Shown: positions 1 through 8,192, numbered from the stretch's first letter. The stretch: DNA of 16,851 nucleotides from an uncultured Bacteroidia bacterium (GCA_902767355.1 CACXHG010000014.1:1-16851), one strand, 5' to 3'. Notes: generated by a model not told the origin, from the letters alone. Made by a program: numbers and translations.

Positions 1-17
1 GAAATATACTCACTTTA

Positions 18-46
18 TTTGAAAAAATTCAATTTTGCTATCTTTG
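18..46 (+). promoter_or_regulatory. Bacteroidota-type promoter of purM
   Basis: TTTG at 18-21 (-33 type element) is followed after 17 nt by TATCTTTG at 39-46, an exact match to the TAnnTTTG -7 element of Bacteroidota housekeeping promoters. Transcription would start near 52-55, leaving a leader of about 15-20 nt before the ATG at 71. This also argues against the TTG at 35 as a start, because that codon lies inside the promoter. Match seen directly; activity inferred. Confidence 0.7.
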
Positions 47-70
47 CAAATCAATACTTCACTTTTTCAG

Positions 71-1252
71 ATGGAGAACAGAGAAGCACAGCGATACGCC
101 GCCCGCGGCGTGTCTTCTTCCAAGAGCGAAGTCCACAAGGCGATATCCCGGATGGACAAGGGGCTTTTCCCCTCGGCTTTCTGCAAAATCGTGCCCGACT
201 TTGAGGGTCCCGACAGCGCCTGGTGCACGGTGATGCACGCCGACGGTGCCGGCACCAAGAGCAGCCTGGCCTACGCCTACTGGCGCGAGACCGGCGATAT
301 GAGCGTATGGAAGGGCATCGCGCAGGATGCGATTGTGATGAACACCGACGACCTGCTGTGCGTCGGCATCACCGACGGCATGCTGCTGAGTTCCACCATA
401 GGCCGCAACCGCAGCCGCATCCCCGGCGAGGTGATCGCCGCCGTGATAAACGGTTCGCAGGAGTTTGCCGACAGGATGCGCGCCTACGGCATAGACATAG
501 TCCTGACCGGCGGCGAGACTGCCGACGTGGGCGACCTGGTGCGCACTATCATCGTGGACAGCACGGTGTGCGCCCGCGCAAAGAAGAGCGACATCATAGA
601 CAACCGCAACATCGCCGCCGGCGACGTGATAGTGGGCCTGGCCTCTTTCGGGCAGGCCAGCTATGAGGACTGCTACAACGGCGGCATGGGTTCCAACGGC
701 CTTACCAGCGCCCGTCACGACGTCTTCTCAAAATATCTGGCAGAAAAATATCCCGAAACCTACGAGAGCGCCATAGATCAGCAATACATCTATTCCGGCA
801 GCAAACGGCTGACAGACATAGAGCCCGAGACCGGTATAAGCTACGGCAAGCTCGTGCTCTCCCCCACCCGCACCTATGCGCCCGTGATAAAGAAGATGCT
901 CGACGCCCACCGCAAGGATATCCACGGCATGATTCACTGCACCGGCGGCGCCCAGACCAAGGTGCTGGGTTTCATAGACGGCCTGCGCGTGGTAAAAGAC
1001 AATCTGTTTGACACGCCGCCGCTGTTCAGAGCCATCCAGGCCGAGTCAGGGACGCCCTGGAGCGAGATGTACAAGGTGTTCAACATGGGTCACAGGATGG
1101 AGATCTATGTGCCGGAGGCCATAGCCCCGGAACTTGTAGAAATCAGCCGCAGCTTCAACGTAGATGCACAAATCATCGGCCGTGTAGAAAGCGCCCCCGA
1201 GGCAGAAGTCCTGCTGGAGTCGGCCCACGGCCAGTTTAAATATGTAAAATAA
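71..1252 (+). CDS. purM: Phosphoribosylformylglycinamidine cyclo-ligase (AIR synthase)
   Basis: PurM catalyses the ATP-dependent ring closure of FGAM to AIR, the fifth step of de novo purine synthesis, in the cytoplasm. The 393-aa protein has the family landmarks in order: HADGAGTK at residues 56-63 (ADGVGTK in the standard enzyme), MNTDDLLCVG at 90-99, TGGETADVGD at 146-155, a GLASFGQ...GSNGLTSAR segment near 189-215, and FNMGHRMEIY near the C-terminus. It is longer than the roughly 345-aa E. coli enzyme, as I recall is usual for the Bacteroidota form. The ATG at 71 is chosen because it follows the promoter at 18-46 and begins the conserved N-terminus. The stop overlaps the next start by one base (TAATG), so the following lipoprotein gene is probably translationally coupled. 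The deviations (HADGAG, NTDD) suggest the divergent PurM branch rather than a different enzyme, though an AIR-synthase-related paralogue cannot be excluded without alignment. Confidence 0.88.
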   Translation: MENREAQRYAARGVSSSKSEVHKAISRMDKGLFPSAFCKIVPDFEGPDSAWCTVMHADGAGTKSSLAYAYWRETGDMSVWKGIAQDAIVMNTDDLLCVGITDGMLLSSTIGRNRSRIPGEVIAAVINGSQEFADRMRAYGIDIVLTGGETADVGDLVRTIIVDSTVCARAKKSDIIDNRNIAAGDVIVGLASFGQASYEDCYNGGMGSNGLTSARHDVFSKYLAEKYPETYESAIDQQYIYSGSKRLTDIEPETGISYGKLVLSPTRTYAPVIKKMLDAHRKDIHGMIHCTGGAQTKVLGFIDGLRVVKDNLFDTPPLFRAIQAESGTPWSEMYKVFNMGHRMEIYVPEAIAPELVEISRSFNVDAQIIGRVESAPEAEVLLESAHGQFKYVK

Positions 1253-2313
1253 TGCGCAACAGACTGTCCATACTGGCCCTGATTCTCTGCCTTGCGGGCT
1301 GCAAGAGCGCCCCGGTGCAGGAGATAGCCCTGGACCCGCTGGCACAAAAAGCGCTGTACGACACCACTTCGAGCTACTATACCGACTTTTCTACCTATCC
1401 CAAGAACATCGCAGATTTGCCGATCGGGATATTTGACGTGAGCAGCTCCTCTACCGTGACGCTCGACTGCGCAGTGACGCTGGACCGCTTCGACAATATC
1501 ACCGGCAGCGAAAACAGCGACCGCATACGGGATTTCGCCGGCGAACACTTTATCTACTACACCACCCTCTCCGATGCCGACAACATCTACGACGAGAGCG
1601 GACGCATAGACATTCACGACGCCGCCATCAAGAACGCCCTGTTCCTGGTGGGCGACAAGTGCGCCCAGGGCGAGAAGGAGCGGGCCAAGATAATTATCGC
1701 GGCCGGCAACCTGACACGCTCTACGGGCCTGGATGCAATCCGCAACATGCTGGCGGCAAGCGGCTCCGGCGTGAAGATCCTGAGCGTCGTGGAAGAGGGC
1801 GTCAAGGGACTCTTCGACCAGCTCGAGAAATCGCCTATGCTCAACTATGCCGTAGGCGTGCTGACCGACAGCCTCTCGATTGCTTCCGGCGCCTGGCAGC
1901 AGACCATCAAAGACGTCATGGCCGAGCGCGGCCTGAAAGCCTCCATACCCATCGTATGTCAGAGTATCCCGGCCCGCGACTCGATTTCCACCGAAGAGTT
2001 GCAGGCAGCCTTCGTGAAAATGCTGGAAGGGCATTTTGCGGCAGGCCAGCCGGTGCCCATCTGCTCGCTGATTACAGACATGGCCATAGCCCCCGGGCAA
2101 CTCGAGGCCATCCAGGAGCTGATAGGCAACTACCGCTCCAAGCGAATCGGAGGTGATTACCCCTACAGGTCCTACGTCAACGACAAACTGATTATCATCA
2201 ATCCTTCGGAGTGCGCCGCAATGGAGTGCTACCGTACCCTGCGCAAAGACAACAATCTGGCCTTGCGCATCACCGACCAGCAGGTTGCCCACTACAGCGA
2301 CCTTCCGATGTAA
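1252..2313 (+). CDS. Predicted lipoprotein of unknown function, possible periplasmic-binding-type fold
   Basis: I do not recognise this 353-aa protein. It starts with a short basic-hydrophobic signal ending in LAGC, so Cys17 is the likely lipidation site and the protein should be envelope-anchored. The mature part alternates predicted strands and helices. The stretches LSVVEEGVKGLFDQLEKS and YAVGVLTDSLSIASGAWQ, followed by a beta-strand ASIPIVCQ, have the look of the alpha/beta repeats of a periplasmic substrate-binding protein, but no diagnostic motif supports a substrate. The start codon overlaps the purM stop (TAATG), and the exonuclease gene begins 2 nt after its stop, so it probably sits mid-operon. 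It has two cysteines near the C-terminal third (PSECAAMEC) that might form a disulfide. Function unknown; the fold suggestion is weak inference. Confidence 0.75.
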   Translation: MRNRLSILALILCLAGCKSAPVQEIALDPLAQKALYDTTSSYYTDFSTYPKNIADLPIGIFDVSSSSTVTLDCAVTLDRFDNITGSENSDRIRDFAGEHFIYYTTLSDADNIYDESGRIDIHDAAIKNALFLVGDKCAQGEKERAKIIIAAGNLTRSTGLDAIRNMLAASGSGVKILSVVEEGVKGLFDQLEKSPMLNYAVGVLTDSLSIASGAWQQTIKDVMAERGLKASIPIVCQSIPARDSISTEELQAAFVKMLEGHFAAGQPVPICSLITDMAIAPGQLEAIQELIGNYRSKRIGGDYPYRSYVNDKLIIINPSECAAMECYRTLRKDNNLALRITDQQVAHYSDLPM

Positions 2314-2315
2314 GT

Positions 2316-2897
2316 ATGAGATTCAAAGAGAGCATAACCCCAGAAGAAATAGAGAGCCTCGAGTTGATTTCATTCCCGGGAGAGATCAAGATTATCACAG
2401 AGAGTGGCGCCGCCTTCGACGATGCGATAGAAAATCTGGCCGCCAGCCGCATAATAGGCTTCGACACCGAGACCAAACCGGTCTTCCAGCCTCACGCGCC
2501 CAGGTGCCCCACCGCCCTGCTGCAGTTGAGCAACGAAGACACGGCCTACCTCTTCCGGCTCCATACGCTGGGGGTTCCCGACCCCCTGGCGGACATACTT
2601 GCCAGCAGCTCTATCACCAAGGTCGGGGCGGCGGTGGCCGACGACGTGCGCGGCCTGCAGCACTACAACCACTTCGAAGCCGCCCGCTTTATGGACCTGC
2701 AGCGTTTTGCCGAGGCCTATGGGATTACCGACAAGAGCGTAAAGAAGCTCGCCGGCATCATTCTCTCGCGCCGGGTGTCCAAGGCCCAGCAGCTGAGCAA
2801 CTGGGAAGCCTCTACCCTGTCCTACGCCCAGCAGCTCTACGCCGCAACCGACGCCTGGATATGCCTGGTGATGTATAAGGCGCTGCTGGCTTCATAG
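2316..2897 (+). CDS. DEDDy-type 3'-5' exonuclease domain protein (RNase D/WRN-exonuclease-like)
   Basis: A 193-aa single-domain nuclease of the DnaQ-like superfamily, expected to remove 3' nucleotides from DNA or RNA using two metal ions. The four acidic ligands and the tyrosine are visible: Exo I in GFDTET (Asp50, Glu52), Exo II in VGAAVADDVRGL (Asp110, next to Asp109), and Exo III in YAATD (Tyr175, Asp179), which is the Y-x3-D pattern of the DEDDy class. A helical segment KKLAGIILSRRVSKAQQLSNW (from about residue 143) matches the region preceding Exo III in RNase D and WRN-type exonucleases. There is no HRDC domain, so it is not a full RNase D. The ATG at 2316 lies 2 nt after the preceding stop; an in-frame codon farther upstream would put about 100 nt inside the lipoprotein gene. 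Whether the substrate is RNA or DNA cannot be told. Confidence 0.87.
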   Translation: MRFKESITPEEIESLELISFPGEIKIITESGAAFDDAIENLAASRIIGFDTETKPVFQPHAPRCPTALLQLSNEDTAYLFRLHTLGVPDPLADILASSSITKVGAAVADDVRGLQHYNHFEAARFMDLQRFAEAYGITDKSVKKLAGIILSRRVSKAQQLSNWEASTLSYAQQLYAATDAWICLVMYKALLAS

Positions 2898-2913
2898 TTT
2901 GGTTTTTTTTATT

Positions 2914-2921
2914 TACATTTG
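2914..2921 (+). promoter_or_regulatory. Possible -7 promoter element upstream of mscL
   Basis: TACATTTG fits the Bacteroidota TAnnTTTG -7 consensus exactly and lies about 44 nt before the mscL start in an AT-rich gap. The only nearby TTTG (2898-2901) is 12 nt upstream, too close for a normal -33 element, so the promoter is plausible but incomplete. Confidence 0.45.
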
Positions 2922-2964
2922 CTCAAATCATCACTTAACACAAATAACACTAAAACTTAAGATT

Positions 2965-3393
2965 ATGGGAAAAATGCTCAAAGAATTCAAGGAATTCGCC
3001 ATGAAAGGCAATGTGGTTGATATGGCTGTCGGCGTTGTTATCGGCGGCGCATTCGGCAAAATCGTCACCTCTTTGGTCAATGACCTCATCATGCCGCTGG
3101 TGGGTGCACTTATCGGCAATGTCGATTTCACAACTCTTTCCGTCACCCTGCGCCAGGCAGTTATGGAGGGCGAGAATGTGATCAAACCCGCCGTTACCCT
3201 CAACTATGGCAACTTTATCCAGACTCTCGTTGACTTTTTGATTGTCGCTTGGTGCATCTTTATGGTTATCAAGGGCATCAACAAGATGAAAGACCTCAAG
3301 AAGAAAGAAGAAGAGCCGGCCGCTCCCGAAGAGCCAGTTATCCCCGAGGATATCCAGCTGCTGCGTGAGATCCGCGACAGTCTCAAGAAATAA
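2965..3393 (+). CDS. mscL: Large-conductance mechanosensitive channel MscL
   Basis: A 142-aa inner-membrane channel that opens under membrane tension to release solutes after hypo-osmotic shock; it works as a homopentamer. The N-terminal amphipathic helix (LKEFKEFAMKGNVVDMA, residues 5-21) leads into TM1 with the characteristic GVVIGGAFGKIVTSLVND (23-40) and IMPLVGALIG. A periplasmic loop of about 30 residues follows, then TM2 (about 82-104, FIQTLVDFLIVAWCIFMVIK). The C-terminal part has a basic cluster KDLKKK and an acidic-Pro linker, then a short helix IQLLREIRDSL for the cytoplasmic bundle. The length is close to the E. coli protein (136 aa). The ATG at 2965 is chosen because the family N-terminus begins there. 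The porin-like gene starts 25 nt downstream and may share the transcript. Confidence 0.96.
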   Translation: MGKMLKEFKEFAMKGNVVDMAVGVVIGGAFGKIVTSLVNDLIMPLVGALIGNVDFTTLSVTLRQAVMEGENVIKPAVTLNYGNFIQTLVDFLIVAWCIFMVIKGINKMKDLKKKEEEPAAPEEPVIPEDIQLLREIRDSLKK

Positions 3394-3418
3394 TTACATC
3401 TGACCACATTCGTAGAAA

Positions 3419-4087
3419 ATGAAGAAATTACTGCTGACCATCGCCTGCATCACGGCATTCACCCTGGGTGCAAAAGCGCAAGGATACGAACTCTCCATCG
3501 AGGGTATGGGTTCTGTGGGCCCCGTGCGCTGCAGCAACAACTACTTTGGTATCAATATCCTCAACGGATACCGCATCCCCTGGGGCGGCGGCCTGTTTGT
3601 GGGCGTAGGCAGCGGTATGGTCGAAACCTCCTACCTGACCGATTTCAAACGGGTGAACTATCTCGATGGAAAGGTGGATATAGACCGGGTGCGCGAACCG
3701 CTCAATTTCTTTGTGCCCGTCTATGGTTCGCTGCAGTATTATCTTGCCAAAGACAAGATGCGGCTGCCGTTCATACGGCTGGACGTGGGCTACGAGTTTG
3801 CAGTATTCCGCTTCGACTGGGACCGCAAGCTCTTCGACAAGAGCGGACGCAAGCACGGCATGTATGTAGAGCCTTCTTTCGGCTACACTTTCAAGACCAA
3901 GAGCACCGACAAGAGCCGCTCGTGGTACTTTGCCGTGGGACCTACCTTCCAGCGGTGCGAATTCAACCGCACGGATGTCACCCAGCTTGCCGAAACAGAC
4001 GACAACGGCTACAGCGGCGAAGCCACCACCAAGACCCACAACTGGCTGCTGCCCACCATCGCCTTCAGGGTCGGCTGGAGATTGTAG
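3419..4087 (+). CDS. Small outer-membrane beta-barrel protein (porin-family-like)
   Basis: A 222-aa protein with a Sec signal peptide (residues 1-20, cleavage probably after AKA before Gln21). The mature chain has alternating hydrophobic/aromatic strands (for example GGGLFVGVGSGMV, LNFFVPVYGSLQYYL, FIRLDVGYEFAVF, WYFAVGPTFQ, and the terminal LPTIAFRVGWRL). This is the pattern of 8-10-stranded outer-membrane barrels common in Bacteroidota. I cannot name the family. It sits 25 nt after mscL, and the strong stem at 4122-4164 follows it, so it is the last gene of the plus-strand group. Function is unknown; structural or porin roles are both possible. Confidence 0.8.
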   Translation: MKKLLLTIACITAFTLGAKAQGYELSIEGMGSVGPVRCSNNYFGINILNGYRIPWGGGLFVGVGSGMVETSYLTDFKRVNYLDGKVDIDRVREPLNFFVPVYGSLQYYLAKDKMRLPFIRLDVGYEFAVFRFDWDRKLFDKSGRKHGMYVEPSFGYTFKTKSTDKSRSWYFAVGPTFQRCEFNRTDVTQLAETDDNGYSGEATTKTHNWLLPTIAFRVGWRL

Positions 4088-4121
4088 CGGTGGAGCGTAA
4101 TGCGCTGATATCAAGTTGAAT

Positions 4122-4164
4122 ATAAGAAGTGCCTCCCCTGCAAAACAAGGGAGGCACTTCTTAT
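4122..4164. terminator. Bidirectional terminator between convergent genes
   Basis: A perfect 16-bp inverted repeat (4122-4137 pairing with 4149-4164) encloses an 11-nt loop. It lies between the barrel-protein gene (ends 4087) and the convergent sugar porter gene (ends 4209). The A/T-rich outer ends of the stem give U-rich 3' flanks in either direction, though the T tracts are short. The intergenic stretch 4088-4208 holds nothing else that I can see. Confidence 0.8.
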
Positions 4165-4208
4165 TATCTACTATCAATCAGCCACTTGGGCTCCACACGC
4201 CCCGGCAG

Positions 4209-5591
4209 CTAACGCTTTTTCCAGAAGGCTTCAATTTCTTCCAGGGATTTGCCGGTGGTGTCCGGGACGTATTTGTACATAATCCACAGATACGGCAGGC
4301 ACATGAAGGCAAAGAGGAAGAAGGTGCCGGCCGGGGTGAGTGTCTCCAGCATCCAGGGCGTCAGCTGCCCGATCAGGTAGGTGCCGACCCAGAGGGCGAA
4401 ACCGGCGATGGACATCGCCAGGCCGCGCACCCGGTTGGGATACATCTCGCTCAGCAGCACGAACACCACCGCGCTGATGGAGATGGCGGTGCAGAAGACA
4501 TATAGCAGGAAGAAGGTGAGCATGAACCAGTTGGGCAGGTTGGTCGAGGGCAGGAAATAGAGCCCTATCATCAGCAGGCAGAATATCATGCCGCCCACAC
4601 CCCACCAGACAAGCTGCTTGCGTCCCACCTTGTCTATGATAAGCAGGGCTATGACGGTGGTGAGCATATTCACCACGCCGACCAGCACGGTAGAGAACAG
4701 AGGGTCCGAGAAACCTGCGTCGGAAAAGATCTTAGGCCCGTAATACAGCACCGCGTTCACACCCATGAACTGCCCCAGGATGGCGATTGCACTGCCCACC
4801 AGCACTGCCTTGAGAATGCCGGGCTCCAGGAGGGCCTTCCACTCCGTCTTGACCTCGCCGGCGATGGACTCCTTGGTGGCGGCAAGGCCCTCGGAGGCCT
4901 CTGCGTCAGAAGAGTAAATCCGTCTGAGGATGGTCAGCGCCTTGGGGTCCTGCCCCTTGACGATGAGCCAGCGGGGACTCTCGGGAATGAAGAATATAAC
5001 TATCAGGAACAGCACGTCCGGGATAGTCTCGAAGCCGAGCATTCCGCGCCAGTACTCGTTGTTGAACATCCTGGCCGAGAGTGCAGGGTCGCTGCTGTCG
5101 AGCACCGCACCCTTGAGTATCAGATAATTAACAAGGTAGGCCAGCAGAAAGCCGATGGTGATAAAAAGCTGGTAGAAGCTTACCATCGTGCCCCTGACCC
5201 TTGCCGGAGAAACTTCCGAGATGTAGATGGGCGACACTATGGACACTATGCCTATTCCGAAACCGCCTATCATACGGTAGATGACCAGCTGCGTGAAGTT
5301 TGCACTGATGGCGCAGCCTATGGCCGACACCGAAAACATCAGCGCAGCAATGAGCATAGTCTTCTTGCGACCCAGAAAATCTGAAAGCATTCCGGCCACA
5401 AGCACACCGATGATAGAACCTATCAGGGCACAGCCCACATACCAGCCTTCCATGCCGGTGGACAGGCCGAACTGGGTCTTGACTATTTCCGTGGTACCCG
5501 AAATGACCGCCGTGTCATAGCCGAAAAGGATTCCTCCGATGGCAGCGACCACGGAGAGGAATACCACGTAAGCACTTACTTTCTGTTTCAT
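4209..5591 (-). CDS. MFS sugar porter (XylE/GLUT family), substrate unknown
   Basis: A 460-aa inner-membrane transporter of the sugar porter family, expected to have 12 TM helices and to be a sugar:H+ symporter. Family signatures are present: FGYDTAVISG near residues 23-32 (Asp26 corresponds to the proton-coupling Asp27 of XylE), DFLGRKK (71-77), a PESPRWL motif after TM6 (203-209), GQFMGVNAVLYYGP in TM7 (273-286), KVGRKQ (321-326), LLSEMYPNRVRG (379-390), and a PDTTGKSLEEIE tail (443-454). Compared with XylE from memory, several sugar-contacting residues differ: Gly273 for Gln288, Phe377 for Trp392, and Leu400 for Gln415. Gln274, Asn279, Asn308 and Trp401 are kept, so a substrate other than xylose is likely. 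The start codon directly follows the phosphoesterase stop (0-nt gap). It is the last gene of the minus-strand operon. Confidence 0.93.
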   Translation of the reverse strand: MKQKVSAYVVFLSVVAAIGGILFGYDTAVISGTTEIVKTQFGLSTGMEGWYVGCALIGSIIGVLVAGMLSDFLGRKKTMLIAALMFSVSAIGCAISANFTQLVIYRMIGGFGIGIVSIVSPIYISEVSPARVRGTMVSFYQLFITIGFLLAYLVNYLILKGAVLDSSDPALSARMFNNEYWRGMLGFETIPDVLFLIVIFFIPESPRWLIVKGQDPKALTILRRIYSSDAEASEGLAATKESIAGEVKTEWKALLEPGILKAVLVGSAIAILGQFMGVNAVLYYGPKIFSDAGFSDPLFSTVLVGVVNMLTTVIALLIIDKVGRKQLVWWGVGGMIFCLLMIGLYFLPSTNLPNWFMLTFFLLYVFCTAISISAVVFVLLSEMYPNRVRGLAMSIAGFALWVGTYLIGQLTPWMLETLTPAGTFFLFAFMCLPYLWIMYKYVPDTTGKSLEEIEAFWKKR

Positions 5592-6662
5592 TTATTCTCT
5601 TGATATTTTATTGTCGTGGCAGTAGATTTTTTGCTGGATCTCACCGCCGAGTATGCGGACCCAGGTGCGGAAACCGGGTTCATCTTTTTTGAAGCTAAAC
5701 ACACGGCAGCCGGGGATAGGTGCACCCAGCGCGCCCTCTGCGCCCAAATTGTAATAGACGGTCCCGCCACCTGTGCAGCGGCCGTAGATATAGAACATCG
5801 GGCCGTAATTCAACACATAGTCGCAGTCGTGCTCGTGGCCGTTAACGACAGCCTCCACGTCGCCCATCTCCAGGAAATTGGCCAGCAGGCCGCTATTTAT
5901 GTCGGACGGGCAGCTGGCTTCGCAGTTGTTGCCCACAAGTTCGCCGCCGGCTGCCACTCCCTCGCCCGTTTCGCGCAGGGGGATGTGGAAAAAGGCCAGC
6001 GACGGCACAGGAGTGCCCCCGTTGGCGGCAGTAAAGCGCTCGCTGTGTGCGCGATACCAGCCAATCTGGCTGCCGCGGATATAATCGTAGGAAAACTGGT
6101 CTTCGCGCGTTTTGATCTTAACGGAATTCCCCGAATCGAAGAGATAGAACACCCTGTCGGGCTTTTCTCCGCCAAGGGTTATGACATCGTTGGAGCAGCC
6201 GTAAACACCCTCTTTGGGCGGCAGATTCACGCAGCCTTTCATCGTGCGGATAAACTCATAAAGCTCCGGGCGCGTGGCATCGTATTCGTCGTCGTGGTTG
6301 CCCAGGGCCACCGCAAAGGGGATTCCACTCTCTGACAGGGGTGCCAGAACCGTCCTGGCCGCCTCATAGGCCGGACTGGCAAAGATTATATCACCTGTGT
6401 GGATAATCAAATCCGGGCGGACAGCTTCTATGGATTCCTTGACGCAGGCCATACAGGGATCCGAGCGGGAATCGCCCAGGATATAGTGCGTGTCGGTAAT
6501 CTGCAGAATTGTAAAGGTGCCGTCGTCGCGCCAGTCAAAATTGGCGGCGGGTTTAAGATTGGCCTTAGCCTTGGAAGTGCTCTCGCACGAAGCCAGGACC
6601 GGCGCCGCCACTGCAGCAGCGGTGGCGAGGGCCGAACTTTTTAAGAAATCTCTCCTTTTCAT
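5592..6662 (-). CDS. Tat-exported calcineurin-like metallophosphoesterase lipoprotein
   Basis: A 356-aa two-metal phosphoesterase. The N-terminus MKRRDFLKSS carries a twin-arginine motif, and the hydrophobic stretch ends in LASC, so Cys26 may also be lipidated; export would be folded with metals loaded. Catalytic motifs appear in order: DTH (Asp57, His59), GD in HTGDI (Asp91), GNHD (Asn122, His123), His226 in FFHIPL, and GHEH (His276, His278). These are the ligands of the calcineurin-like fold. Several cysteines are scattered through the protein. The family hydrolyses phosphomonoesters or diesters; the substrate here is not evident. Given the upstream phosphodiester glycosidase, release of phosphate from a glycan fragment is a reasonable inference. 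The gene starts 14 nt after the oxidoreductase and abuts the transporter start. Confidence 0.9.
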   Translation of the reverse strand: MKRRDFLKSSALATAAAVAAPVLASCESTSKAKANLKPAANFDWRDDGTFTILQITDTHYILGDSRSDPCMACVKESIEAVRPDLIIHTGDIIFASPAYEAARTVLAPLSESGIPFAVALGNHDDEYDATRPELYEFIRTMKGCVNLPPKEGVYGCSNDVITLGGEKPDRVFYLFDSGNSVKIKTREDQFSYDYIRGSQIGWYRAHSERFTAANGGTPVPSLAFFHIPLRETGEGVAAGGELVGNNCEASCPSDINSGLLANFLEMGDVEAVVNGHEHDCDYVLNYGPMFYIYGRCTGGGTVYYNLGAEGALGAPIPGCRVFSFKKDEPGFRTWVRILGGEIQQKIYCHDNKISRE

Positions 6663-6676
6663 GATATCTATATCTT

Positions 6677-8176
6677 TTATTCAGGTACATTGACCCATGT
6701 CTCGTTGGACCAGTTCACACTGCGCCCGACGCCCCTCACCTGGCCTTTGACGCCCTGCTCCTGCAACTGTCTGAAACCGGGATCGCCGGGTTTCAGGTCC
6801 AGGAACGGCATCAGGTAGCAGCCTTCGTCCAAAAGCAGGGACTGGACCGCCGAAACCGGGACGTCGCCGGGATGCCGGCCGCTTTTTATCGCCAGGGCGG
6901 CAAGCGCTCCCGCGGCCTGCCCAAGCCCCATGATGACGGGCTGCAGGCGCACGGCACCGTTCATTTCCCAGCTCACGCTCACGGCTTTGTCGGCCACCAG
7001 AAAATCTTCCGTGGCAACGGGTATCACCACTCCGAGCGGAACGCTGAACGACGGGATTTTGCCGAACCACAGGTGTGCAAGCTCTTTGCGGTGAGGGTTC
7101 TGCACATGATGGTGGTCCACCGGATAGTCGCCCACGGCCACGGCGCGGGTATAAAGGTCGTAGTCATAGGGGTTCTTCGCGGCCTCTACCGTCATAGTGT
7201 CCCTCCCGGCAACCCTGGCCGCCTCCCGGAAATAGGGATAGAACGGCAGACCGTCTTCTGTGGGATAGACATCGTCTGCAATGCCCAGATTGGTGTAGCC
7301 CAACTCGTGCTGCAGGAAATATATGAAACCCAAAGTACGGTTCTTTGCCTTCCGGTAGAGTTCCGCCCGCTGCCGGGCGTCCATATCCAGGTATTCTTCG
7401 TAGTAGTCATTGGCGAAAACCGGCCAGTTGAGCATCATATAGCCGTCCGGCAGACGGCCGTAGGAAAGCATCATCTCCGGGCTCCAGAGCTGCTGGCCCA
7501 GGGGATTGAAGCCGCCTTCATTCTCTGCCAGAGGATTGTCGCAGCAACTGCGGTAATTCTCTATATCATAATCCTGTGGCATATCCATGAGCACATCGTG
7601 GTCGTAGAACTTGACAATCGCCACATAGGTCATGTCCTGCACATAGCGGCGGTCGTCCAGCTGCGCGGCGCCAACCATCTTGGCCACATCGCCCAGCTCC
7701 GTGCCGTCTATAAGGATGCGGGTCCTTAATTCAGAACCGTCTGACAGCTTCAGTTTCCAGCCGCTCCGGATGCGCTGCACCTGGCTCAGCTGCGTGCCGA
7801 AGAGGGTATTCACCCCGGCCTGCGCCGCCATGTTTGAAAGGATTTCCGCCCCCACCCTGGGATTGAAAAGGATATTGCTGACCCAGCCGGACTTGAGTCT
7901 GTCATAGCCGCCGTAACGGACAGCCAGCGAATCGGTAAACTCGCCGAAAATGCCCCCGCGGAGGCGGTAGTTGCCGTCTATGGCGCTCACTCCGGCACTG
8001 GTGAGCATGCCGCCCAGCCACTGCCCGGACTCCACGACCAGGGTTTTTGAGCCGTTTCTGGCAGCCTCGATTGCCGCGGCGCATCCTCCCGTACCACCAC
8101 CGATTATCACTACATCATATTCGTGCCCGCAGGAGAGCAGCATAAGGGCAATGACCAGCAAGAGCGATTTTTTCAT
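6677..8176 (-). CDS. FAD-dependent oxidoreductase lipoprotein (FAD_oxidored family)
   Basis: A 499-aa flavoprotein. The ATG at 8176 is preferred over a TTG two codons earlier. The signal MKKSLLLVIALMLLSC gives a lipobox LLSC with Cys16, and the FAD-binding Rossmann strand starts just five residues later: DVVIIGGGTGGCAAA (21-35) with acidic Glu49 at the end of the second strand. IDGTELGDVAKMVGA matches the family motif around the flavin, and the C-terminal RLQPVIMGLGQAAGALAALA motif is typical of the PF12831-type enzymes often found in Bacteroidota polysaccharide loci. The reaction is not established for these proteins. It has no twin-arginine motif although it binds a noncovalent cofactor. 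It lies 16 nt after the acyltransferase gene and 14 nt before the phosphoesterase. Confidence 0.9.
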   Translation of the reverse strand: MKKSLLLVIALMLLSCGHEYDVVIIGGGTGGCAAAIEAARNGSKTLVVESGQWLGGMLTSAGVSAIDGNYRLRGGIFGEFTDSLAVRYGGYDRLKSGWVSNILFNPRVGAEILSNMAAQAGVNTLFGTQLSQVQRIRSGWKLKLSDGSELRTRILIDGTELGDVAKMVGAAQLDDRRYVQDMTYVAIVKFYDHDVLMDMPQDYDIENYRSCCDNPLAENEGGFNPLGQQLWSPEMMLSYGRLPDGYMMLNWPVFANDYYEEYLDMDARQRAELYRKAKNRTLGFIYFLQHELGYTNLGIADDVYPTEDGLPFYPYFREAARVAGRDTMTVEAAKNPYDYDLYTRAVAVGDYPVDHHHVQNPHRKELAHLWFGKIPSFSVPLGVVIPVATEDFLVADKAVSVSWEMNGAVRLQPVIMGLGQAAGALAALAIKSGRHPGDVPVSAVQSLLLDEGCYLMPFLDLKPGDPGFRQLQEQGVKGQVRGVGRSVNWSNETWVNVPE

Positions 8177-8192
8177 GTCCAAATATAGTTAA

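Noticed and set aside
1105..2292. Minus-strand open frame of 395 codons over the purM end and lipoprotein gene
   Set aside because: It crosses the TAATG junction of two supported plus-strand genes and shows no domain pattern.
8180..8187. Minus-strand TATATTTG, an exact -7 box match just before the oxidoreductase gene
   Set aside because: Transcription would start at or inside the ATG at 8176, and there is no TTTG at a suitable distance upstream; most likely a chance match in an AT-rich junction.
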